DNA from: Citrus sinensis
Taxonomy: Eukaryota > Streptophyta > Magnoliopsida > Sapindales > Rutaceae
Direction of reading: 5' to 3'
DNA length: 64,000 nt
Assembly (NCBI RefSeq): GCF_022201045.2
Contig: NC_068561.1
Location: 22,202,501-22,266,500 of the forward strand
The position numbers and the translations under genes are program-made. Each line of letters opens with the position of its first letter. Positions within the stretch are counted from its first letter, which is position 1. A model generated the notes under the pieces. It was not told where the DNA came from, did no database searches, and worked only from the letters and a program-made list of their open reading frames with translations. Shown one piece after another: positions 34,942-46,600 of the stretch.

Positions 34942-37553
34942 CAACAGCAGAATTTCGTTAAACCACAACAAAGACAACTTAAACATGAAATGATGCAGCC
35001 ACAGAACGTTAGGCAACATATGCAGCCACAATTTTAGTCAGAAGAAAACGCAGCATATGCAAATGGCTGACATCAAAGCTGTTGCCACTTCAGGTATGCT
35101 TCAGCAGGACACATTAATCAGCCAACAGTCAGATAATTCACTTCAAATGCCACTTCCAACAAATCCACATCACTTTCAATACACATCTGAAATGTCTCAG
35201 CATTGCCGTTGGCTCTTTCATAACCTGGGACGCCAGTATATTCTGCTAATTCTCAATTGCTTCCAGTTGCTCAGCCCGGGATATCGGCATCAAGCTTTTC
35301 AACAGAGTCTTCCGGTCCAAATTATGAAACGAAATCATCTGCTATGAAGGAGCCTCTCGAGCGATTACTAAAAGCTGTATGCGTATTTTCTTCTTTGATA
35401 TTTTTTATTCACTCTATATACTAGACGCCGTAAACATTCATAATTATTTTTTTCCTGTGTGCGAGTTTGCTTGATCTAAGAGACTTATGCAGCATTATGC
35501 TTCTTTTACAATGAATTATGCTTTATTCTTGCCTGAGTTTCTCTTTATTTGACCATAGTTTAACGTGTACTTTCGTCAAGCTTGTGAAAATCTTCAATTA
35601 GTAACTCTGAGTCGTTGGCCCAACAATAGCAGATTACTTTTCCTTTGGAAGTGTTATATGACGGATTCTTAGATGTATTAATGTTGTTTCAGGTACAATC
35701 ACTGTCACCTAAATCATTAAGTGCCTCCGTCAGCGAAATTTCCTCAGCATTGAAAACAGTCGATGCGATATCCGGAACAGCTTGTAATGACTATGAAGTT
35801 GATGTAGATGAGAATTTGGCATCTGAAACAAGGTGTTGTATGCGTGGATGGAACTTCAGCTTCCAATGTGGGCGCTCTTCTGAAAAGAAGATGAAGCACA
35901 AAAGAAATGCAATTGCTCTAGACGAAACTGATATTCTCAAGCCATCAGCTGGTCAAATATGGGACACAGATACAACCAGGATCATCACGAGGCGAAGGAT
36001 TGAGGTCTGATGTCTGCTCCTATCCTACATTTTTAGTATTTGAATGTGCTTTAATGGTAGAGTAGCCACTGCGTTCTGCATCTCCTCCCGGAATTGGGAT
36101 TGTTTTATTCTATTGCTGGTTTCAACCTATGAAGCCTACATTTTACCATGTGAAATTAATGGTAAATGGCCAACATCAGCGGCTGTCATGAGAGATGCAT
36201 GTATGACATAATAACTTTACATTGTAAAAATCGGAAGATAATAGTTTTAACTGTAGGAAAATGAAAATATAGGAATTTAAGATCCATTATATCAATTAGT
36301 ACATTAAACAGAGGTATGAACTTGATTTATATTAGTCATAGAAGTTCATGACTGGCTGGTAGAGAAAATAATAGAAGATTGTATGCTACATAAAACCATT
36401 CACCAAAGATACGACTATTGTAATATTTCTGTAGCTATGCACTACTTCTTAGGTCTTTCTATCATCCTTAGAGCTCCGCCAACTTGAATTGTATCGCTTC
36501 TTTGTTGTAGATGTGAAACACTTGCTAATTCTTTTTACTGATCTAGTTTCAGCGTAATTTTTTATTTTTTATTTTTTACTTTTGGTTTCTACTTTTGTTG
36601 TCTCATTCATGATCTAATTTGCATACCTTAGACCCTTTTTTTTCCTCATTTTTCTCTAAAGGGATTAATACGTACTGACTATTCACAGCCCAGCAATACC
36701 CTGTTGGATGAAATCAAATGCATAAACCAGTGGTTGATAGAAACTGAGATTGATTTGGATTCACCTGAAGATCCTTCAGCATTTGATGCTGGCGAAGGAA
36801 CAATAGTCAGATGCGTTTACAGTGCTGTGGCTCTCGATGAAAATTTCAAGATGCAATTTGCACCACAAATGGTGAATTCTTAAATTAATGTGTCATAATA
36901 TGACAGGTAATATATGGATAGAAATTCTCAAAATAATTAATAATTAAATATGGTCCTCTCCATGCAGCTGCCACTACCCTTGCGGTTGTTTGTTCCTGCC
37001 AGTTATCCAAATGCTTCTCCTGTGATCTTAGGCGGGTTGAGTTTTGACTGGTGGTGAGAAATTGGAAACTCACTTCATTTTGATAATAAGATTTCTTTTT
37101 TTCTTTATTCTCATTTTTTTTTTTTTTATGTTTCTGTTTGATATATACTTTGATAAAATCTGGATAAGTTGTGTTCACATCCTGAAGCAGATGTGATTCT
37201 GTACCTACAGACATTATATTTATGAATCAGCGTCAGTGAACTCTAATCTTTCACATGGAGAAGTGATTCTGATGTTTTTCATTGACTGAATAAGAATGAT
37301 TCCACAACTTCTGTGAACTTCTTTTGCTTTTATATGCAGTGGTGAGAGCATAGGGTCGATTAGCTTATCAGAGAAGACGAGGTCACGATTCAGCTTATCT
37401 CTTCGCAAGCTTTCAGAGCCCATGTCTCTTGCGGAGATGGCAATGACTTGGGATATTTGTGCCCGCACCGTCCTCTTGGAATACGCTCAATCAGTTGACG
37501 GAGGGTGCTTTAGCTCAAAATATGGAAAATGGGAGAACTGCGTCACCGCTTGA
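34942..37553 (+). pseudogene. MED15-like (Mediator subunit 15) C-terminal gene fragment
   Basis: Mediator tail subunit MED15 links activators to RNA polymerase II. Only the C-terminal part is present. Exon a (34942-35376) is Gln-rich and then reads AMKEPLERLLKA, but has several in-frame stops (e.g. TAG 35035, TAA 35221) and apparent compensating frameshifts. The last four exons are intact: 35693-36004, 36662-36871, 36968-37053 and 37340-37553. They have GT-AG borders and consistent phase and encode about 275 residues. These match plant MED15 in order: [110 protein letters not shown]. The KIX domain and most of the Q-rich region are missing. It could be transcribed as a short C-terminal protein, but as MED15 it is broken. 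Confidence 0.8.
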
Positions 37554-38789
37554 TCAATCTCGCAAGCTGCTTGTGTGAAATTAAGAGTGTAAATAGTCCA
37601 TCATAAATCTCCCTGTTAACAAGACTTTGTGGTTCCAGTCTGCTAGCGTGTTTGATAATTTGCTCTTTAGTTGAAAATTCTTTACTCCATACCCTGCTCT
37701 TTGTTAATTAACAACTAAAATAGTCATATTAATTCAAGAAAGCAAAGAGAAGATTACCCATTTGATTTAGAAATAAAAAATCCTAACCAATTTGACAGTT
37801 AGGGCAACGTCTCAGCGGCAAAACTTTTGATCCATTTAGGAAGGTTTCTCCAATACTTCTGGCCTAAGTCAACCAAAAAAATTCAACCTATCAAAAAGCT
37901 TTTTATAAAATTCTAAAATCTTAACTTATGTTATTTTTGTTTTGTAAATTTATTGCTTCATTCGGCTAGAAAACTGTAACGAGTGTACTCGTGAACTTGA
38001 GTTTTGTACGCTAAAGTGGTCATATGGCTATGGAGGTCTTACAATCTCTTTTTAGGGGAAATGTTTGTTCTGCAACTTGCAAAAATGATTCCCATAAATT
38101 GACTTACAATCTTTTTTGAGAGTCTTAGAGTGATTTCATAAGAAATCAATACAAAGATAACACTTGACTCTAAATAATGAGAGCAACAAAATTAAATAAG
38201 CCTCAATGAAGAAAAAAAAAAGGCAAAGACATAATCGTTACACTTTCTTACTGTTTTAATACATTTTTAAGGAGAATGAGAAATTTTGCCATTTAAAGAG
38301 CAGAAGAAGTTTTGCTATTAAACCCTCATAGAGAGACATGAAATTCAAGGGAAATATATTAACTTTGCTCAATATTTTGATTAATTATCAAGGGGCACAA
38401 ATTAAAGCAAAACAAAAATCTTTGATATTCCAAGGTCTACAAAACAACAAAATTTTGACTAATTTTATTGTGTATATGGTTTTTCAAATAATAAACAAAT
38501 TGTGTACATGGCTTTCTGTAAAATTTATACAATCTTCTTTTATTAATAACCATTTTAATTTGTAATTCTTAATGCAAATAATAATAATAAAAGCAGAAAT
38601 AACTAGAAAAAAAATATTAGCGCATTTAATCTAGCTATAAAAACGCTCAAGAAATTAGTTTAGGAAGGTTGTTGTTTCCTTATATCACAAGAAAAGCAAA
38701 ACAGTTCAAGAAATCCCTCTAATATTATTTATACGGTTCTATATCTAAACTCATTATCATTCACATTCACCATACACAGTAAACACATA
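37554..38789. other. Intergenic within the NAC block
   Basis: AT-rich spacer between the MED15-like locus and the NAC fragment. Positions 38690-38789 resemble a promoter (AT-rich with TATTTATACGG near 38727). No gene is seen. Confidence 0.5.
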
Positions 38790-38888
38790 ATGCAAGAAAG
38801 AAATCATAATCTGCCATTGGGCAGCAAATTCCAGCCCTCTGATAAACTTGTTCAATTCTATCTTTTCAATTTATTTTATAGGCTTTAA
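38790..38888 (+). pseudogene. 5' fragment of a third NAC gene
   Basis: ATG at 38790, then 32 codons to TAA at 38886-38888. The first 27 codons (LPLGSKFQPSDKLVQFYLFN) match the start of the intact NAC genes, at protein level and largely at nucleotide level, with a deleted codon (DKLVQ against DELLVQ). After codon 27 the similarity stops abruptly and AT-rich unrelated sequence follows. It is a truncated, more diverged copy of the NAC gene in the same orientation, about 0.8 kb before copy 2. Confidence 0.85.
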
Positions 38889-39386
38889 TAAAATAAGTAA
38901 TGCTCATAACGGTCTTTAACGCAATTTTTATAATTTCAATAAAATTAATAATGTCCGTATCAGTCCCTAACAAATATTCATATATTTAACTAAAAACATT
39001 CACATAAATATCAGTAAGGAATGTTTGTTGTAATTATTTTATTATAAAATATTTTAGTTCAGCACAAAGTAAAAAACAAATTCCCAATTTCGCCACTCCT
39101 TTCAGGTATCGCGCGTTTGGGATCGCGAAGGTAACAAAACAAATAATCTGGTAGTCAAGTTAATTAAAAAAAAAAAAGAAAGAATAAAAAGCAATTTCGA
39201 AGACCGTTATGACTTAAGCCTACTGGCCTTGACCTGAGGTTTCCTAAATGGAATTCATGAACAAACAAAACAGCCCATTCAAATTTTTTTAATTCTCTTT
39301 TATCCGTTAATAAGCTGAATAAATAACTTATCAAAAAAAAAATCTAAATAAATAAAATTAGGACACTGACGAGGCACTTGCCTGAA
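38889..39386. other. Intergenic spacer before NAC copy 2
   Basis: AT-rich sequence separating the NAC fragment from the start of duplicated block copy 2. No gene is seen. Confidence 0.5.
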
Positions 39387-41650
39387 ACCAATCAAAATTA
39401 ACTAGGGTTCCCGTTACTAACTTGGGCGCCAAGATACTGAGGCCTAGGCCCTAGGTTTCCTAATAAGTAAAAGGAAACGATTTAGGAAAGTGACTCATCC
39501 TTTCGTCACAAGGAAGTTAAAGAGGAGCGGGCTGTGGAGTCCTCTTCTATAAATACTTCCTAATCTGCTACTAATAATCTCCTCTCGTTCTCATTGATTT
39601 TCCTTTCTTGACAATGGAAAGAACAAGACCACCCCTTCCATTGGGCTGCAAATTCCAGCCCTCCGATGAACTACTTGTTCAATTCTACCTTTTCAACAAG
39701 ATTTCTGAAACTCCAGCCCCCTTTGTTGATGATCTCGTAAGAACTGAAAATCTCTACGGTTCCAAGGAACCTTGGCAGATTTGGAGGCAATTCGGAGGAC
39801 CCGATTTAGAAGATGGTGAAGATCTTTATTTTTTCACTTCCTTGAAGAAGAAGAGTGTTAACGGTTCGAGGATTGATCGCAGAGTCGGTACCGGTACGTG
39901 GCAAGGAGAAGATGCGGGCAAGGCGGTTGTGTCCCACAAGTCTAAAAAGAAAATTGGTTCCAAGAAAAGGTTTCGATATGAGAAGGACAAGTCTCCACAC
40001 AATGGTTGCTGGATTATGCATGAATACTCTCTGAATCCTTCACTGTTGCCGAAAAACCTTCGATCCAGTGACCTTGTTCTTTGTCGAATTAGAAAGAATG
40101 GCGAGCCAGCGGCAGGCGGGCAGAAAAATTCAAGGAAAAGGAGAAAGCTTGATGAACCAGTTGTTGAGGAAGACATTGATCAGCCTGCGGAACCCGTTTT
40201 CGTAGAGGAACACCAGTACTTCTATCGGCAAGAAATTCAGCCGCAGCCCTCTACTGAACTAGCTCCTCATAACCACCCTCAGCCTTTTCAGAATCATCAG
40301 CTGATGCAACAAAGTCCTGCATGCTTCTTCAGGGCCCAAGAGGAAAATTATCAGCAGTCTATGACTCAAGAAGATCCTTATGAGCCTGAACTTTCTGACA
40401 GTCACCAGAATATGCAAGACACTCCGGTGACTGAGCAGAATCCACACGAGCAGCTTCAGCTTTCTGCCGAGACTCACCAGCTTTTTACTTCATTTGACCT
40501 CCAAGAATACCAACAAATGCCTGTAACTGACCAGATTCCTCATCATCAGCTTCAGCTATCTTTTGAGGGCTATCGGTCAAGGGTTCACACTCCATACATC
40601 TTGGAGGAAAATCAAGATGTGGTTGCTAGTACTCAACAGATTACTTATGAGCAGCATGAGTGTACTGTGGAGAATCACCAATATATGGTTCATCAGTCAT
40701 CCGACATCGAAGAGAATCAACAACTGCCAGCTTCGGAGCAGAGGCTTTATGAACAACTTGAGCAATCAGTCGAAAAGCACCAGTCTATGCTTCCTAATCC
40801 ACCCAACTTCCAAGACAATCAACAACTGTCTGGAACTGAACGAAGTCTTTATGATCAGCTTGACAAAACTATTGAAAATCACCAGCAAATGCTTCAGACT
40901 CCATCAAACATCGAAGGCTGTCAAGACCTGCTGGCATTTGATGATACTCTCCTGTGGCTGCTTGACTCCTCTGATGAGAACCTCAGTTTTGATATTAATG
41001 ACATTTTGAACGAAGAGTGAACGGAATAATGTTTATCTTGTTTTGTATAAAAGACCACTGTCACTTTGTATTTGGCAAAAGTTAGTATTAATTAATGGAA
41101 TCCTTGGTCATTGTGCAAAAGTTCTTCCCACTACGTTAATGATTACCTGTGGCATGATTCTTTACCCATGCAAATTCTGGTATGATTTTCTCTTTTTTAA
41201 TCACTGAATCATATTTCTTTTAGCGGACAAGGTAATTTTATTAGTCAATGGTCTTTCAAGTAGTTTCTAACACTTTCTAATTGAATGCCCAAAAGCATAT
41301 CGGATACTAATCACTTTTCCTTTAATACTTTGCGCACGATTATCATAAACAATGTATACATAACTATCAAATCAAATCCAAAAAACATTACACTTTACAG
41401 TAAAATATTAAAATGAGTTCTTAAAGGTGCTTTTGTGGGTATTCTTTTGTACAAAGACAAAATAGCGATTTATTTTTTTTTGATGCATCGTTATGTTCTT
41501 TTGTTTCTGCAACTAACTTTAATCCAGTGGATAGGCAATTAACTTGTGTGCATCCATTAGAAGCTTTTATTTCAAATGAGAGTAATTAGGGCTAGAGAGA
41601 ATATCAATTTGGAACCAAAATCTTGAGTTCAACTTCTAAGGATTGGTATT
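39387..41650 (+). repeat. Duplicated block, copy 2 (NAC promoter, gene, 3' flank)
   Basis: Counterpart of 31138-33378. Unlike copy 1 it has about 60 extra bases near 41465-41525 and lacks the 33391-34080 element. About 55 bp of further homology to copy 1 lies at 41688-41740. Confidence 0.9.
39614..41020 (+). CDS. NAC-domain transcription factor, atypical, copy 2
   Basis: Intronless, 468 aa, same length as copy 1 with no indel in the coding region. About ten residues differ from copy 1: G to E and L to V in the SGTPAPFLDD stretch, F to L, Y to N, P to S and R to K in FTPLKKR, L to S, R to H, Q to K, and G to R in CFFGAQ. All fall in the first ~245 residues, nine of them in the NAC domain; the repeat-rich C-terminal ~220 residues are identical. 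The motifs, nuclear signal, HQ repeats and acidic tail are as in copy 1. The TATA box is at 39548-39555 and the ATG at 39614 is the first in frame. Both copies look functional. Confidence 0.9.
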   Translation: MERTRPPLPLGCKFQPSDELLVQFYLFNKISETPAPFVDDLVRTENLYGSKEPWQIWRQFGGPDLEDGEDLYFFTSLKKKSVNGSRIDRRVGTGTWQGEDAGKAVVSHKSKKKIGSKKRFRYEKDKSPHNGCWIMHEYSLNPSLLPKNLRSSDLVLCRIRKNGEPAAGGQKNSRKRRKLDEPVVEEDIDQPAEPVFVEEHQYFYRQEIQPQPSTELAPHNHPQPFQNHQLMQQSPACFFRAQEENYQQSMTQEDPYEPELSDSHQNMQDTPVTEQNPHEQLQLSAETHQLFTSFDLQEYQQMPVTDQIPHHQLQLSFEGYRSRVHTPYILEENQDVVASTQQITYEQHECTVENHQYMVHQSSDIEENQQLPASEQRLYEQLEQSVEKHQSMLPNPPNFQDNQQLSGTERSLYDQLDKTIENHQQMLQTPSNIEGCQDLLAFDDTLLWLLDSSDENLSFDINDILNEE

Positions 41651-41740
41651 ATTATTATTTTAGGGTTTTAGAGCAAGAAAGAGAGAGCAGTTAAAAATCT
41701 TCTTGTCGACTTCACTTTCCTCTCTAAGAGTAACGGTTTT

Positions 41741-42112
41741 GCATGGTTGGTTTTGGAAACTGCCTCAAATTCTTGTAGGCCAAACAAACATAAAAATCAG
41801 ATTATTAATGCAGTTTCCAAGATATTCTTGCCCACATTATTCTGTTTTTCCTATAAATACTTGCCTAAATTAATCATCCTGATTTCGATTGCTAATTTCT
41901 TCATTCAACCCCGCCAAGAAACTGATAATCCATCTGATATATTCTCACCCAAATTTTTTTTATTTTTTTTCTGTTGGTTGTCAAGAAACCAAAGGAAGTG
42001 GACTAGTGCTACTAATGTCATTTCTTGGATTAAAACTTGCGGTGATGAATCAATTTAAAGTACCAAAATATTAAGAGAGAAATTACAGAGAGTGAAGATG
42101 AGATATTAATTC
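41741..42112. other. Unassigned sequence between NAC copy 2 and the TFIIS-like pseudogene
   Basis: An open frame (41747-42058) exists but shows no family resemblance. A TATA-like CCTATAAATAC is near 41851. No gene is called. Confidence 0.4.
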
Positions 42113-42690
42113 CAGCCAAAAATTCTAAGTCCGGTTTTCCGAAGATAAAGATCGAAGAAGAGGAGCAGGCTGCTTTTACTGATAGCTTCAGGAAACCACT
42201 TGGAGTTCAGCCTCCTAATGTTTGTAAATGAGAGCTTAGTAAATGTCCCAGTTCAAATGTTGTGGTTATTATGGATACAAGATTCGTAAAAATCTTCTAG
42301 AAGGGTTGCCTAAAGTTGCTGGCGAGGTTGAAGAATCGATGAAGGAACAAGTAAGAGCTTGTGACCCAGTTGGAAGTTGCTGCATGGGTTGAATTATTGA
42401 CGTTAAAGAAGCTGGGTCCTTTCAATTATGGGACCAAGGAAGTCAAGCTCAACTACAGATCCATATGTTTCAATGTAAGGTATTCAAACAATCCTGATTT
42501 GAGAAGAAAGATTCTTCTTGGAGAGGTGAAGCCTGAGAAACTTGTCACGATGATTCCTGAAGAGATGGCAAGACATAAATTAAGGCATGAAATCCGACAA
42601 ATCAGAGAGAGACGCTTAGCCAAGATTCGGGACAAGGATGATGATGATGAGGAGAAGGAGGAGAAATCTGAATGTGATGATGCTCGATGA
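42113..42690 (+). pseudogene. TFIIS-like transcription elongation factor pseudogene
   Basis: The sequence reads as TFIIS linker plus central domain (domain II) in more than one frame. FTDSFRKPLGVQPPN (near 42176) is followed by KIRKNLLEGLPKVAGEVEESMKEQVRACDPV (from 42279). A frameshift near 42365-42370 leads to LEVAAWVELLTLKKLGPFNYGTKEVKLNYRSICFNVRYSNNPDLRRKILLGEVKPEKLVTMIPEEMARHKLRHEIRQIRERRL. It ends in an acidic stretch and TGA at 42688-42690. The catalytic zinc ribbon (domain III) is absent and I see no introns. TFIIS rescues backtracked RNA polymerase II; this copy cannot. A retroposed origin is possible but no poly-A tract or target duplication is evident. Confidence 0.75.
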
Positions 42691-42979
42691 TTTAATTTAT
42701 TCATTATAATGTTTTCAAATATTAAACATCTGTGTTGTCCAAATTTCAAATGTACATACGCTGAGATGATATTGTTTACTTACTTCACTTATTTATAACA
42801 TTACACATTGTGTCACATTACACGCTAGGTATTCCCAGGCGTATGTGAGTATGTGTTGCTTTAATTTTTCTATTTGCTTTTTAGCATATGTTTGAATTAT
42901 TTCATATCTTTTTAGTTGGACGCTAAACAATATAAAATCTTTAGCAAAAGTTATTATATAAAACAGACACTTACAGCCC

Positions 42980-43149
42980 GTATTTAGCAGAAGTTAGTTT
43001 TAATGGGATACGTAGTCGTGATTCAAAAGTTCTTCCTATCGCACATTAGGAAATACCAGCGGCCTGTTGAATGATTCTTTTCCTGTGCAAATTATGGTAT
43101 GATTTTCTCTTTTTAACCAGTGGATCAAATTTCTTTTAATGGACAAGCT
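42980..43149 (+). repeat. Diverged third copy of the NAC 3' flank
   Basis: Matches the sequence following the NAC stop codons (32831-33000 in copy 1, about 41066-41235 in copy 2), clearly but with many substitutions. The best stretch is GCAAATTATGGTATGATTTTCTCTTT followed by ATCAAATTTCTTTTA (core words). No NAC coding sequence precedes it. Confidence 0.75.
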
Positions 43150-43180
43150 TATGTGATTACCCAGTACTCGCTAGTCGCTA

Positions 43181-43278
43181 GGCAATGGATTTGGGATATT
43201 TCTGCTTGCACCATGCTCTTGAATTGTGCTCGACTAAGCTTAAAATATGGCAAATGGAAGAATTGTGTGACGGCTTTA
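43181..43278 (+). pseudogene. Remnant of a MED15-like last exon
   Basis: Matches the last exon of the MED15-like locus (about 37439-37553): GGCAATG-ACTTGGGATATT, GCACC-TGCTCTTG, CTTAAAATATGG-AAATGG, GAA-TG-GTGACGGC. A deletion of about 20 bp in the middle and frame breaks leave no usable reading frame. It lies 32 bp after the diverged NAC 3' flank. Confidence 0.75.
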
Positions 43279-43632
43279 TGTTTATCACTATGAAATTAAC
43301 TTCATCTTATAGATGACACGGCGTAGACGTTTACAGAATTTGTGTGAAAAGTTATTGATATATTCAGAACATAGATAAAATGCCGTATGAATTTTATTGG
43401 AGTGAAACATATATGACATATTCGTTTATAATTTCTGCATATAGATGACATGTCCTAATAGAAGCACTTGTAAATAAATTTACAAGCTTGATTTATAAAT
43501 ATTAAATAATAAAAAAAGGGACATTGAAGCAACGAAACAACAAGCGTTGTCCATATCCTTCGCAGCAATTGACCAACCAATCAGCATGTAAGTAAAGTTG
43601 GTGTCATTATCGCGTTAAAATATACTTATTCC
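43279..43632. other. Intergenic and 3' flank of the arabinofuranosidase gene
   Basis: AT-rich; probably includes the 3' UTR of the gene ending at 43633. No other feature seen. Confidence 0.5.
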
Positions 43633-46600
43633 TTAAATTGAAGATCTGGAGAAAGAATCAGCCCCCTCCATCTTCATAGCGACTGATTCTCTTAACAAAT
43701 CAAACGAAGTGAAAGAATATGGCGAGATTACAACATCCATGTCCTTGGCAGCATTTTCAAGTAGTGTTAGGCTCGGTACCACCTGCATAGATTTAAAAGG
43801 AGTCCTGAGGGCTGAGACATAAAGACCAGAACCTCCAGTCTGGTTGTTATCTATTCTACAGTCATTCTTTTGATACGTCTTTATATCGCAAATTCCATTG
43901 TCACTTTCAACAGTTTAAACGGAGTAATAAACTCTTAAGATTCGAACACAAATGTATTTTCTGTTAAAAGGTACTCGTGCTTGGTTAAGTAATAAACTTG
44001 GAGATTTAGAGAGCATGTGTCATGCAATAGATCAGATGGTATATACAAGCTCGTGGAGGCCTAGAAAGATTAGTGTAAATTACTTCAGCGTGAAGAAATG
44101 AATTAGAATTTAGATACCTTGTTTGGCTCCGTGAAGGAATTCTCATCCTTCAAATTGCTAGACGTGAGCTGAGTCTTTGTTGATCCAGATAATTTTATGG
44201 AATTTGGCCCCAACCCATCCACAGAAACTTTGAGATTAACTGAATTGCTCCTGAGGTTCACAACCTGCAAAATCATATTAGCCTGAGCATAATTGAGGCT
44301 CAAGAATCAAAACCAACTATGTGTTCACTTTTGGTGGAGAATGGTAGAAGTAATAGATGCGACAAGAAATTTGGATGTTTATGTAATTGTACAAACATTA
44401 ACATGTCATCAGGTTGATAACACATTTTGATGATTTTCTTATAGACGAAAAGAAATACAGAATAAAAAAAGAAAACATTTGAGGATAGTATGCACATCCA
44501 TATGTATCAGGCCTCATATGCTATTTCCAAGAGAATGTGCATAAAATAAGGTTTAAAGAGAAAAGTATGCCAGAATGAAACAAAAAATCTTAAAACTGAA
44601 GATTGATTAATTGAACACAAATTGCCAATAGGAAAAACCTTTATTCTCAGGAAACTTTTGGCATTCTCTGAGTCTTCCCAAGAAATTGCAGATGCGACAA
44701 TTGAACTAGAGGAATTTGTTAGCAGGGTTGCATTGAGAAGAGTTGCCCCACTTGATTCTCTGAAAAATTGTTGCACCCAGTAGCTAGGCGTTCCATAGAG
44801 CTGTGCAGAGTTGAAGACAATTGCATCCGGAGTCCACCTTAACAAAATAAGTTTATAGTGTCAAGAATAACTCATAGACATTGATGTTATTTTTCCCCCA
44901 CTTTTCAATTCTAAAAAAACAAAAATAAGAACAGAAACAAAGTATGAGTGAAGTACCATCTGTCATTGGCATTTACAAAAAGTGGTGCATAGCTTGCCAT
45001 TGCAACAACATCACTGCAGCAAATAAAGTAGTCATCAGGAGCTTGGAATCATTTTAATCAAATTTCGACTAAAATAAATCGCATCAAAATTTCTGACGCT
45101 CAAAACCTTTTAGATTGGTCATCGTAATTGAGCTACTAAGATTTTCGAAAAGTGACATAAGAATTGTCAAACTCATGAAACAGACGCTTAATTCTTAAAA
45201 AATTGTTTACCAAGAGAAAACAATCAATTAAAAGTAATCCATCTTTTGCAACCTGTTTTTTTCCAGCCCAATAAGGAATCCACCTTCAGCAAGTGCTGCT
45301 AAAAGATTTCCATTGCCAGCATCATTTCCGTGCACAGCATATTCACTAACGAAGGCCTGCAAAAGTATAGAATGAATGTGAAGATTCATATGTATACATC
45401 AATAACCAAATTCATAAGTGATATAGAAGCACATCACACCTTGGGACCAGTGCGTGATGTATGATCAAACTTATGAGTCTTTGAAAACAAGTCGTTGGCA
45501 GATGTATAAATCTGATCAAGAATGAAAGAATAAGGTTGGTCAAATGTTTCCAAACAAGCCATAACAATTATGTAATAACATCAAAAGAAAAATGATATAT
45601 CAAATGTCCAGTCATGAGTAACACAGGCACTATATCAAGAGTCTTACATGAAAATCATAAAAATCAGCTTTATGATCCAATGGACTAGAAGATCCGTCAC
45701 AGTTTGAGATTATTCCAATGTCTGGGTAGGTACGTTTTATAGCATCATAGAACTTGAGGTAGTTTCCTGGTCATTTGAAAACAACACAAGAGTGAGTCTC
45801 TGAGATCTATCATTTTTCAGAATCGAGTGCGCAATCAGACATTAGCTGAATCTTTGGGCAACCTAGTACAGAAAACCAGATTTGGTGACAAGAGCATCAT
45901 TTCATAACTTTCTAAACCATAACAAAATACATCATTGGCAAGTAATCCTGGAAATTGCCAACGTTATATAGTTAGAGAACTTCTAAAATTCTAATTATTT
46001 CCCAAACAATTAATAAAACATAATAAAGAAATAAAAATTGCCAAACCCCAATAAATAAATAAAAATAAAATGCTTTCAGAACTTGCTCTAGAAGCATTTT
46101 AATAGCTTGAGCATTTTCTTGGGGTGATCTTAATAATTTTTTTAGCATTTTCTCTGTCTTCCCTGCAATTGTAATAGAAAACACTTAAATGAAAAAATAT
46201 AAAAGAAAAAGATAGGAAAGGAATATAAATTGGAAAAAAGGAGGTTAAACCCTTCACACAGATTATAATCCCTATTTCTGCACTTGTTCTTTATTTATTT
46301 ATTTTCTCTTTGGCGTTCAAGAAAAACTTTTTGCATAGAGAGAGAGAGTCTTATGCTAGCATAAAAGTTAACATTAACAACATCAACCAACAGTGTCTTA
46401 CAAGATTCATTTTTTCATTAATCCAACCATTTAATTATCATTCAAATACTCAAGATGCATATCTTAATTCCTTATTGTTAAATAGAATTATTTATTTGAT
46501 CCAAAAAATTAGAAATGAATTAGAACAGAAGGCAGACCTCTGTAATTCTTTTTCCCACAATCTTCATTCCCAACAGCAACATATCTCAAGTCAAAAGGAT

